DNA from: Promethearchaeota archaeon
GTDB lineage: Archaea > Asgardarchaeota > Lokiarchaeia > Sigyniarchaeales > SOKP01
Direction: 5' to 3'
Length of the DNA: 64,000 nt
Assembly: GCA_029838195.1 (NCBI GenBank)
Contig: JALGVJ010000003.1
Location: forward strand, 128,678-192,677
Each line of letters begins with the position of its first letter. Within the stretch, counting starts at the first letter, position 1. This document shows, piece after piece, positions 56,549 to 64,000 of the stretch. The position numbers and the translations under genes were made by a program. The notes under the pieces are model-generated. The model was given only the letters and a program-made list of their open reading frames with translations, did not search any database and had not been told where the DNA came from.

Positions 56549-57727
56549 ATGTCGAAACCCATGGAAAAAAAATTTTCTTATAAATATGCAATATCTTATA
56601 GCATTGGTCAATTATCGGATATTTCTGCTTATCAAACGTTCACTTTTCTGGTGTTTACTTTCTATTTTGCTGTTATCGGTATTAGGATCGATTTAATCGT
56701 CGCGGGATTCATAATTTGGGCATTATGGAATAGCTTTAATGATTTTATCATTGGATATCTTTCTGATCGCACTCATACGAGATGGGGTCGTCGGAAGGTC
56801 TATATAATGATTGCGCTTGTTCCTTTAGCATTACTCGTTTTTCTTCTATTTACACCGCCTTTATCCCTTGGAATTTCGGGTGAAATAGCTAATTTCATCT
56901 ATTTTCTCATTATTATCATGGCATTCGAATTATTTTTCACCATGTACGACGTTAATTTCACGGCACTTTTTCCCGAATTATTTCTAACCGTCGAAGAACG
57001 AACGAAAGCTAATAACGTGAGACAAGCATTTGCTATTGTCGGGCTTATCATGGCTTTCGTGCTGCCAGGGATGTTTATCTCAGATTATTCTGATCCCTTG
57101 AGCTTGGGGCAATATCAAACCTTTGGCTTTATTATTTCTATTGTCATTATAATTCCCGGGCTGATCTTTTTAAAATTCTCTCCTCATGAAAAGGTAGAAT
57201 TCCAAGAAGATTAATAAAAAAACGCCGAAATTCGTTGATGCTTTAAAAACATGCCTTCGTAGTAAATCCTTTAGATGGTACATCCCGGCTGAAGTTGCTA
57301 CATGGTTCGTTTATGGCATGCTTCCTGCTATTGTTCCTCTCTACGGAAAATTCGTGCTCGAAATTTCTGATACCCTCCTTTTATCTTTATTACTAGGGGC
57401 TTCCTTTATCTCTGCGGCAGTTTTCATGACTATCTTATGGAAACCATTAGTTCAGAAAATAGGTCCGCGTAAAAGCTGGTTAATATCCATGACCACGTGG
57501 ATTATCTTGCTTTCCACGCTAATGTTCATCTCGAATTATATTGTTGGATTAATAATATTTGCTCTAATGGGAATGGGGTTATCTGGTTCCATATATATAT
57601 TTATCCCATCATAGCTCTAATCATTGCGATCATTGTCATCTATAAGTATCCTTTAGACGGTGAAAGGCTTACAAAAGTAAAAGAAATGAGAGAAAAACTC
57701 CATGAAGCAAAACGAGCCAAATTGTAA
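56549..57727 (+). pseudogene. GPH-family MFS transporter pseudogene
   Basis: The N-terminal half (56549-57214, 221 residues) is intact and shows WNSFNDFIIGYLSDRTHTRWGRRK of the GPH branch. A frame change near the A-run at 57214-57222 leads into KTPKFVDALKTCL..., which continues to a stop at 57612-57614. The remaining frame IALIIAIIVIYKYPLDGERL would be the last helix, so about two helices are also missing at 57600. A frameshift plus a deletion means a non-functional gene. Confidence 0.75.
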
Positions 57728-57768
57728 ATCGCAATTTTTTTTTTAATTTTTTTAAAATCGGAAAAATT

Positions 57769-58791
57769 TCAAGCATTTTCCTTTCTTTTTTTATAAAATT
57801 GGCGAGAGAATTCTTTAGCATGTCTATATGCTCCGAGGATGGATTCAATGGCCATTCCCTTGAATAAACTGTTAGAAGAGGAAAAAAGGTATCCGCCCCC
57901 TGCCGCTCCTTGAGTAATGCACCGCTCTACGTCTTGTCTCACTAAATTTAAATCGGTTTGAATTAATACGGTTGAAACATCAACATTACCAGCTAAAATA
58001 ATTTTAGTACCATGTAGCCTCTTAATTTCTCCAAGATCGATATGCGCATTTGGTTCGAGAGAGTGAATTCCAGCAAATCCTGCATCAATAATCATTGGGA
58101 TTAAAGGACGAATATCACCGTCAGAATGCCAAATTAGGGGAACTCTTGAAGCCTTAACAATTTTTTTATAATGAGGAAGAATTAGTTCTGCAAATAATTT
58201 AGGAGAAAGCATGGATCCAGAGGTAAATGCTACATCATCCCCGAATAAGATAAAATCTACCTCAGTTCTGCATGCACGCTCAATCATGGCAATTGTCCAT
58301 TCCGTGCTACGTGCTAATAATTCATTAACCAATTCTCTATTTTTATGAACTGCAATAAAGAAATCTTTTAATCCCATGCTCATATAGGACATTCCTAAAC
58401 AACCATCATGGAAAGCATAATAAAGCGCATGAGTTTCGCCATATGTTCTTGTAGAATAGTTTATTTCTTCTTCAGAAAACCAAGCATCCGCATATTCTGT
58501 ATCAGGCGTGTAATCTTCCACGAGGTCTAACCTTTTAACTTTCCCATCAATATACATGCCATTCTTGAAAATTCGCCCCCATTCATCCGTGCCTGTTTTC
58601 CAAGCGTTGGTACTTTTAGGGTGTCCAACGGCAACGGGAAAACAATCTAATTCCAATTTTTCTCGAGCTTTATATGGATCACCATTCGAAAGAACATTTA
58701 GTATATCTGATTCAATCCAGGCTTCAAAAAGAGGTGCTTGATCGGGTTCTTGAAACTTAAAACTAGTTAAAACACGCTCTCTTGAATTCAT
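57769..58791 (-). CDS. Uroporphyrinogen decarboxylase-fold protein (copy 2)
   Basis: A 340-residue URO-D-fold protein starting MNSRERVLTSFKFQEPDQAP, like the copy at 33159. It shares FGDDVAFTSG, IWHSDGDIRPLIP and LAGNVDVSTVL. The zinc HxC motif of corrinoid-dependent methyltransferases is again replaced by HSDGD. The two copies differ enough to be separate enzymes. Divergent from the enoyl-CoA hydratase gene. Confidence 0.82.
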   Translation of the reverse strand: MNSRERVLTSFKFQEPDQAPLFEAWIESDILNVLSNGDPYKAREKLELDCFPVAVGHPKSTNAWKTGTDEWGRIFKNGMYIDGKVKRLDLVEDYTPDTEYADAWFSEEEINYSTRTYGETHALYYAFHDGCLGMSYMSMGLKDFFIAVHKNRELVNELLARSTEWTIAMIERACRTEVDFILFGDDVAFTSGSMLSPKLFAELILPHYKKIVKASRVPLIWHSDGDIRPLIPMIIDAGFAGIHSLEPNAHIDLGEIKRLHGTKIILAGNVDVSTVLIQTDLNLVRQDVERCITQGAAGGGYLFSSSNSLFKGMAIESILGAYRHAKEFSRQFYKKRKENA

Positions 58792-58974
58792 GCTTTAAAA
58801 TTTAATTAGTTTCTAATTTGTTAATGATTTAAATAATACATGCTTCACTTTTAATTGTAAGGGGAGAAAAATTAAATTTTTTTTCTGACTCCGGTAAAGT
58901 TCCTGATCTAAAAACCTCTAAAACTTAATTTTTAAATAGAAAATCTGATTGAATGTAATTAAGGTGATTTAAAA

Positions 58975-59802
58975 ATGGAGTCCATGAATGATTTTAAAAA
59001 TATTACAATTGAAATTGTTAAAGAAGGAAATTATGCCGTAATTTCTATCAACCGCCCCGATAAATTGAACGCCCTGGATTACTATACTCTTAAAGAAATA
59101 GCGGAGGCTTTAGAATTACATGAAGTAAACCCTCAAGTAAGATGCGTGGTTTTGAGAGGAACAAAAGAATATACTAAAAAACCGGCATTCTCTGCCGGAG
59201 CGGATCTTTCAGCGAGAGGATTTGAGGATCTTGAAAAAGATAACTTGAGACATCAATATCAAGCAATGTATAGAAGGCATAAATATTATGATTTAATTGA
59301 AGAATTTCCCAAACCCTTGATTGCTGCTGTCGATGGATATGCTCTCGGAGGAGGCTTTGAATTGGTTCTCGCATGTGATATCGTAATCGCTTCTGAACGG
59401 TCTGTTTTTGGATTTCCCGAAATAAGAAGGGGAATTTTTCCAGCCAATGGAGGAACTCAGAGATTAGTGCGCCATCTTGGAGTGTTTGAAGCTAAAAAAT
59501 TAATGTTTTTCGGAGATCATTATTCAGCGAAACAAATGCATGAATTAGGAATCGTAGGATTTTTAGTTAAAGATGATGAATTTGAGCAATTTGTCCATGA
59601 AAAAGCCTCATGGTTAGGAAATGCTCCCACAAATAGCTTATTTCTCATTAAAAAAAGCATTAATTATGGTACCCAGGTTGCTTTGAATGTAGGTCTCCAA
59701 TTCGAGCATTTCGGATACGCTCTCAATTCAACCAGCCAAGATGTTCAAGAAGGTGTTAAGGCATTTTTAGAGAAAAGAGAGCCAGTATTCAAGGGAAGAT
59801 GA
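58975..59802 (+). CDS. Enoyl-CoA hydratase/isomerase
   Basis: A 275-residue crotonase-fold protein. The oxyanion segments are AFSAGADLSARG near 71-82 and DGYALGGGFELVLACD near 120-135, with E129 and E149 (FPEIRRGIFPANGG) in the catalytic positions of true hydratases. It adds water to 2-enoyl-CoA, downstream of the acyl-CoA dehydrogenase. AAGGTGA lies eight bases before the ATG at 58975; a second ATG at 58984 is possible. Confidence 0.92.
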   Translation: MESMNDFKNITIEIVKEGNYAVISINRPDKLNALDYYTLKEIAEALELHEVNPQVRCVVLRGTKEYTKKPAFSAGADLSARGFEDLEKDNLRHQYQAMYRRHKYYDLIEEFPKPLIAAVDGYALGGGFELVLACDIVIASERSVFGFPEIRRGIFPANGGTQRLVRHLGVFEAKKLMFFGDHYSAKQMHELGIVGFLVKDDEFEQFVHEKASWLGNAPTNSLFLIKKSINYGTQVALNVGLQFEHFGYALNSTSQDVQEGVKAFLEKREPVFKGR

Positions 59803-60184
59803 GCAAATTTTTCTTTAATTTTTAAATTTATTTCATATCTGAGGTTAAGCACCTTTTTTTTTTATTTTTTTAATCCACTCCTTAATATCATTTTAATTTC
59901 TAATGCAAAGCAATTCAAATTTTTTCATGATAATTTATTCTGCTCATTAAAAATATACTTATTAACTAAGCTTGAGAGTAATAATATAACAAATAGTTAA
60001 AAATTTTATTTCAATTAACTTTTCAATTGTTTGAATATTTATTATTTTAATACATGACTCATGGAGGGTCTAAAAATTCTAATTCAAATGATGAGTACGT
60101 TTAGAATTACATGAGTTCTTAATTTTGATATTTTTTTAAAAGAACAAATGAATTTATCACACGAAAAAAGGCATTTTAATAACG
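59803..60184. other. Intergenic stretch
   Basis: About 380 A+T-rich bases between co-directional genes, with no gene or clear repeat. Confidence 0.5.
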
Positions 60185-61585
60185 ATGAAAAATTCAAATC
60201 GAGAAAAAAACCACGGGAATCTTGAGATTTTATCCTATGGAGGCGGTAGTTTCCTTCAAGAATTTATTGGTACGGTGTTTGGAAGTTGGTTATTCTTTTT
60301 TTATGAAATTGAGGTAGGATTAGATCTCTGGTTATTAACATTAGGCTATTTAATTTATGCTACATGGAATTCTGTCAATTCTCCTCTCTTGGGGTACTTA
60401 ACAGATAAAAAAAGATTAAAATCAGCTTTTTTAGGGCGTCGTTTTCCTTGGTTATTGATATCAGGCGTTCCGTGGATGCTCTCTTTATTTTTTCTCTATA
60501 CACCCTTATTGAATGAGACAAGTACAGAAAAACAATCTATAATGATATTTATATGGTTCTTACTATTTATTTTATCTTTCAGTCTATTTGGAACGATCTT
60601 TGGAATTAATTATTCTGCTCTCTATCCCGACAAATTTCAGGAGGAAGAAGAGAGAAGAGTGGCTTCGGGCATTGTAGGTGCTATTTCCTTTTTAGGAGGA
60701 GGGCTCGGGAGCTTATTGCCTGCGTTAATTATCAAATATGGAGATAGAAATTCCTATTCAAAAATGGCTTTAATTGCCATTTCTATTGGTATCCTAGTCT
60801 ATATTTTCTCTCTTCCGGGATTTTGGGAAGAGAAAAGTATGAGACAGCGCAATTTAAAATATCAAGAAAAGAATCCCAAAATCAGTTTCTTTCACTCCAT
60901 GAAAATAGCCCTCAAGCATAAAAATTTTGTAATTTTCATTATTTTATTTTTTTTCATTCAATTTTCAATGGTAAGCGTGGGAGCGGCTTTTCCTTATGCC
61001 GTTAGATATATTTTTCATAAAGAAGCTATATACACGGCATTTTTAGCAATGCTATACATTTTAGGCGCAGTCCTCAGTCTTCCTCTATGGATGTTAATTA
61101 ACAAAAAATTAGCAGATAACAAAAAATCTCTAATTATTGCGGGATTGATGGTCATGAGTTCTCAAATCGCAATTTTTTTCACTTTAACTATTTCTTTTGC
61201 CATCTTTTCCGTCATTTTTTACGGTTTTTCGATAGCAGGTTTCTGGACGAACATAAAATTAAGAATCATGGGAAATGTTTTTGATGAAATCGTGGCAGAA
61301 ACAGGATTTAGAGATGAATCCACTAATGTAGGAATTAGTGGTTTTTTTATCAATTTTACAACCGCTCTACAATCTTCCATCTTCGCCCTAGTCCATAAAT
61401 TCACGGGATTTAAAAGTAATGCTGAAGTTCAAACAGGGTTAGCTCAGTTAGGTATAAGATTAACCTTATCATTTATTCCTTTAATCTTCATTCTCGTGGG
61501 CATGATTATTTTTTTAAAATGGTATGATTTAACACCCCGAAAAATAGAAAATATTAAGCTTAAATTAGAGCAATATGAGTTATAA
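60185..61585 (+). CDS. GPH-family MFS transporter (intact)
   Basis: A 466-residue major facilitator protein with about twelve helices. WNSVNSPLLGYLTDKK near 59-74 and GRRFPWLLISG near 82-92 place it in the glycoside-pentoside-hexuronide:cation group. Substrate unknown. It is the intact relative of the partial gene at 1-520 and the pseudogene at 56549. Confidence 0.88.
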   Translation: MKNSNREKNHGNLEILSYGGGSFLQEFIGTVFGSWLFFFYEIEVGLDLWLLTLGYLIYATWNSVNSPLLGYLTDKKRLKSAFLGRRFPWLLISGVPWMLSLFFLYTPLLNETSTEKQSIMIFIWFLLFILSFSLFGTIFGINYSALYPDKFQEEEERRVASGIVGAISFLGGGLGSLLPALIIKYGDRNSYSKMALIAISIGILVYIFSLPGFWEEKSMRQRNLKYQEKNPKISFFHSMKIALKHKNFVIFIILFFFIQFSMVSVGAAFPYAVRYIFHKEAIYTAFLAMLYILGAVLSLPLWMLINKKLADNKKSLIIAGLMVMSSQIAIFFTLTISFAIFSVIFYGFSIAGFWTNIKLRIMGNVFDEIVAETGFRDESTNVGISGFFINFTTALQSSIFALVHKFTGFKSNAEVQTGLAQLGIRLTLSFIPLIFILVGMIIFLKWYDLTPRKIENIKLKLEQYEL

Positions 61586-61732
61586 TCGCTCCAATAAATC
61601 TTATTTAATTCCTTCTCCTATTATTTATTAAAACTTGTATCATTGGTAATAATGAGTCTTTCTTAAATTAAAGAAAAAATAATAATCATTTAAAAATAAG
61701 ATTGGTGAAATCTCTAAGTATGATTTAGATGT

Positions 61733-62605
61733 TTAATTGTTAAGAGGCTTGGGAAATCTATTTTCCATCGCTATTTCTTTTTTAATTATTTGATATAATA
61801 ATTCTTCACGCTCTTTACCCGATAATACTTCTAATTTTCTAATTCCCAAAGGATCAACTTTTTCTCTTAATAATTGAATTTCTTTTAATGTGGGAGGTCG
61901 TGTTTCCTCAATTTTTTCTGGGATTATTAAATCGAATCCCGTAGATTCTTTTACGGTCTCAAGTTCGACCTCGGGATGAATGGTCCCAATTTTCATCCTT
62001 TTTGTAGCCTTATCAAAAACTAAGTAAGCTAAATTAGAAACCACACATTGAGGCCCGGCTCCTCCGCAGATACTTTTCTCACCATTAGGAAATCCAACAC
62101 CGGAAACAAAATCCAATTTAGGCACGAACACTTTTTTATTATGTCGAGGCGTGTATAAAAAACTACCGCGGTCATAGAACATGGAAAAATCAGCTATTCC
62201 AGCGCAGCCAGGAAATCTCAGTTTAGGCCGTTCCCAATTTCCTATGCAAATATTATTTGTATTTCCATACATATCTATTTGAGCGGGACGGAACCATTCG
62301 ATTGTAGTCAGACGAGGGGAAGGCAATGATTCTAAAGTACATTCTCCCGAATTTTGAAATCTATAAGCCCTGGCAGTATTCATTTCTAAATATAACAAAG
62401 ATACTTGGCGTGGTTCAAAAACGAATGTATTTCCCATGATATAATGATAAATTGCATCGGGAGCATGTGTGAGTTTAGCCAATGTAAATGCAGCCCACAC
62501 CATGGGCGTAGCCACGCCTACTATCATTATATCCGTATTTTTTACTTCTCGAGCCATTAATACCGTAAGAAGCTCATCAATAGTATAATCATTCGAAAAT
62601 TCCAT
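61733..62605 (-). CDS. CoA-transferase beta (GctB-like) protein lacking the catalytic glutamate
   Basis: A 290-residue protein of the glutaconate CoA-transferase/IpdB beta type, with YTIDELLTVLMARE at the start, the GVATPMVWAAFTLAKLTHAPD region, AQIDMYGNTNNICIGNW and GGAGPQCVVSNLAYLVFD. In GctB the acid-CoA intermediate forms on a glutamate in ESG; here that position is I56 in YIMG. So it should not be a standard CoA-transferase. No alpha subunit gene is adjacent. It may act on an unusual thioester, as IpdAB does with ring substrates, or be inactive. Confidence 0.8.
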   Translation of the reverse strand: MEFSNDYTIDELLTVLMAREVKNTDIMIVGVATPMVWAAFTLAKLTHAPDAIYHYIMGNTFVFEPRQVSLLYLEMNTARAYRFQNSGECTLESLPSPRLTTIEWFRPAQIDMYGNTNNICIGNWERPKLRFPGCAGIADFSMFYDRGSFLYTPRHNKKVFVPKLDFVSGVGFPNGEKSICGGAGPQCVVSNLAYLVFDKATKRMKIGTIHPEVELETVKESTGFDLIIPEKIEETRPPTLKEIQLLREKVDPLGIRKLEVLSGKEREELLYQIIKKEIAMENRFPKPLNN

Positions 62606-62799
62606 TTTTAAGCACGCTCACTTCGAACGTTCACGATATTTTAAAGTGCATGTATATTAAATATGGAATATTATAAATGATTATCTTAAATTGATGAAAA
62701 ATTATATCAACTCGTTTAATTGAATAAAGTTTAAACGCTATTCAATTCCAAGAATTATTTGATTGTAAGAACACTTACCATCTTTTTTGTCAGAAGAAC

Positions 62800-63372
62800 A
62801 TGAACTTTTATTATTTTAAATCAAAAATCTTGGATCTTTATATCTTGATTTTTTATCATTTTTCGGAGGAAAAAAATCAAGTTCTTCTGAAGCGTATATT
62901 TTATTGTAAAAATCTAGAAGACATTAATAAAAAGGTTAAAAAAATTAATAATGATCATTTAAAACAACCTTCAACTCTCCAAGAGCAGGAAATTCTCTTG
63001 AAATTAAATAATTTAATCGATTCTTATTTTTCCGGGGTAAATATTGATTTATTAGATGCTATAAAACAAATAAATGTAAGCTATGATTTAAAGGAATTAT
63101 TTCCTACAGAATTCTCTCAAAAAGTAATGAAAATTCTAAGCAAAACGAAATTTGGAGAGAGAATTACTTATTCAGAAATAGGAGAAAAAATAAATTCAAG
63201 AGCTTATCAAGCCATCGGAAACGTGCTTAAAAATAATCCGCTTCCTCTAATTTTTCCATGTCATCGCGTGATTAGAAAAGATGGAAAAATAGGAGGATTC
63301 ATGGGCATTACTAAAAAAAGCTGGGAAACGGATCTGAAAAAAAAATTATTAAATTTGGAGAGGAGTCCTTAA
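62800..63372 (+). CDS. ogt: Methylated-DNA--protein-cysteine methyltransferase
   Basis: A 190-residue O6-alkylguanine DNA alkyltransferase. The acceptor cysteine is C154 in PCHRVIRKDGKIGGF; upstream are the helix-turn-helix (GERITYSEIGEKINSRAYQAIG, 119-140) and the arginine R134 that flips the base. It removes alkyl groups from guanine by a suicide mechanism. Length is normal for the family. Confidence 0.93.
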   Translation: MNFYYFKSKILDLYILIFYHFSEEKNQVLLKRIFYCKNLEDINKKVKKINNDHLKQPSTLQEQEILLKLNNLIDSYFSGVNIDLLDAIKQINVSYDLKELFPTEFSQKVMKILSKTKFGERITYSEIGEKINSRAYQAIGNVLKNNPLPLIFPCHRVIRKDGKIGGFMGITKKSWETDLKKKLLNLERSP

Positions 63373-63523
63373 TTATAGAACTTTTACAACTTTATTTAAA
63401 ATCTAAAATCATTTACACCAAGCATGACAAAAGAAGTTACCTTTTACATTATTTCATCCTCTTGAAGGTGTTAAAATTAAAAAAAAAATGTTCTTTTTAT
63501 TATTTAGTTAAAATATTTGAAAG

Positions 63524-64000
63524 ATGATTTTACAAATTTTTTTGATATTTTCAATAATTTTTTCTTGCTCCTGTAGTTTTTATTATTTTCTTATTTACAA
63601 TAAAAAAAAGAAAAAATCTTATAGTCCTTCAAGATTCTTGCTAATATTTCGCCTATTCATTATCTCATGTCTTGTTTTATTAATTTTCTTGTTTGCTTTA
63701 AATCTTGATCAATTTGTTCGCAAAAAATATGATTTAAATGATTTATTAATGATCAATTTTTCAATGTTCTTACTTTTCTTCTCTTTATATTTGCTCATTC
63801 TTTCATTTCAAGGGCCTAAAATTTTCTATATTGAGTTAGAATATCCATCTCGGTCAGAAAGTCATGGAGGAAAAATCAAGCTTGGAAGAATTCTTTATAA
63901 AAATAAAAAAAAATACCATTATTATTTAAACCTCGACGATCTCACACAGCACGTGTTCGTGTGCGGCATCACGGGCTCCGGGAAGAGCAATTTTGTCCAG
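63524..64000 (+). CDS. Membrane-anchored HerA/FtsK-like ATPase, N-terminal part (cut by edge)
   Basis: From the ATG at 63524 the frame stays open for 159 codons to the end of the window. Three hydrophobic segments (about 3-23, 38-57 and 74-94) are followed by a basic region and, at the very end, the P-loop CGITGSGKSNF (148-155). This is the layout of HerA/VirB4/FtsK-type translocases or conjugation ATPases with an N-terminal membrane anchor. The rest lies outside. Confidence 0.75.
   Translation, partial: MILQIFLIFSIIFSCSCSFYYFLIYNKKKKKSYSPSRFLLIFRLFIISCLVLLIFLFALNLDQFVRKKYDLNDLLMINFSMFLLFFSLYLLILSFQGPKIFYIELEYPSRSESHGGKIKLGRILYKNKKKYHYYLNLDDLTQHVFVCGITGSGKSNFVQ

Overview
The window is strongly A+T-rich DNA from an anaerobic archaeon. 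I infer an Asgard-type (Lokiarchaeia-like, Promethearchaeota) genome from the whole picture: an archaeal-style single-subunit Zn-ribbon of the RPA12/TFS type, a UbiA-like membrane prenyltransferase, a HerA-like ATPase, an AmmeMemoRadiSam radical SAM enzyme, ADP-forming acyl-CoA synthetase, indolepyruvate:ferredoxin oxidoreductase and HdrD-like Fe-S proteins, together with eukaryote- or bacteria-like items such as RNase III and SCP2. No rRNA, tRNA or CRISPR array was found, so the taxonomic call is inference.

Layout. 1-1.5 kb: the 5' end of a GPH-type sugar/MFS transporter running off the left edge, a G+C-rich hairpin and a broken gene that may be a transposase relic. 1.6-6.7 kb: a winged-helix ferredoxin, a small membrane protein, RNase III, an SCP2 protein and small hypotheticals. 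7-14.9 kb: a tandem pair of glycerophosphodiesterases, an ADP-forming acyl-CoA synthetase alpha-type protein, a hexapeptide-repeat protein, a tandem pair of DMT-like membrane proteins, an alpha/beta hydrolase, a thioesterase and a relic copy of the hydrolase. 15.2-21.7 kb: a tight three-gene operon MoxR AAA+ / giant VWA protein / SWIM zinc-finger protein. 21.9-30.9 kb: AmmeMemoRadiSam enzyme, a coiled-coil protein with five 33-bp repeats, a pair of HdrD-like Fe-S proteins, UbiA-like protein, TSUP exporter, methyltransferase.

31-43.6 kb is an aryl/acyl-CoA region: phenylacetate-CoA ligase, a URO-D-fold protein, aldo/keto reductase, a sodium:solute symporter preceded by a 33-residue one-helix protein, then a co-directional cluster of phenylacetate-CoA ligase, three ACT-domain proteins, and IorB and IorA. 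This fits ferredoxin-linked interconversion of aryl-2-oxoacids and aryl-CoA with aryl acid activation, with the ACT proteins as likely amino-acid sensors. 43.7-45.8 kb is decayed DNA (an isoprenylcysteine-carboxyl-methyltransferase pseudogene) and a long gene-poor stretch.

45.8-62.6 kb is an acyl-CoA catabolic region: DUF362 protein; acyl-CoA dehydrogenase/EtfB/EtfA with EtfA carrying an N-terminal two-cluster ferredoxin; a split coenzyme-B12 acyl-CoA mutase (large and small subunits) and its MeaB chaperone; an enoyl-CoA hydratase; a CoA-transferase beta-like protein; URO-D-like protein and GPH transporters (one a pseudogene). The mutase lacks the substrate-carboxylate arginine and the active-site histidine expected for methylmalonyl-CoA mutase, so its substrate is probably different. 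Between the mutase and MeaB lies a 2.4-kb accessory insert with an IS1096 TnpR-like gene and a decayed PIN-type toxin-antitoxin pair. The window ends in a DNA-repair methyltransferase and the start of a membrane-anchored HerA/FtsK-like ATPase.

A recurrent theme is local gene duplication followed by divergence or decay: paired phosphodiesterases, DMT proteins, HdrD-like proteins and phenylacetate-CoA ligases, triple ACT proteins, three GPH transporters (one dead), and a hydrolase relic beside its intact copy.
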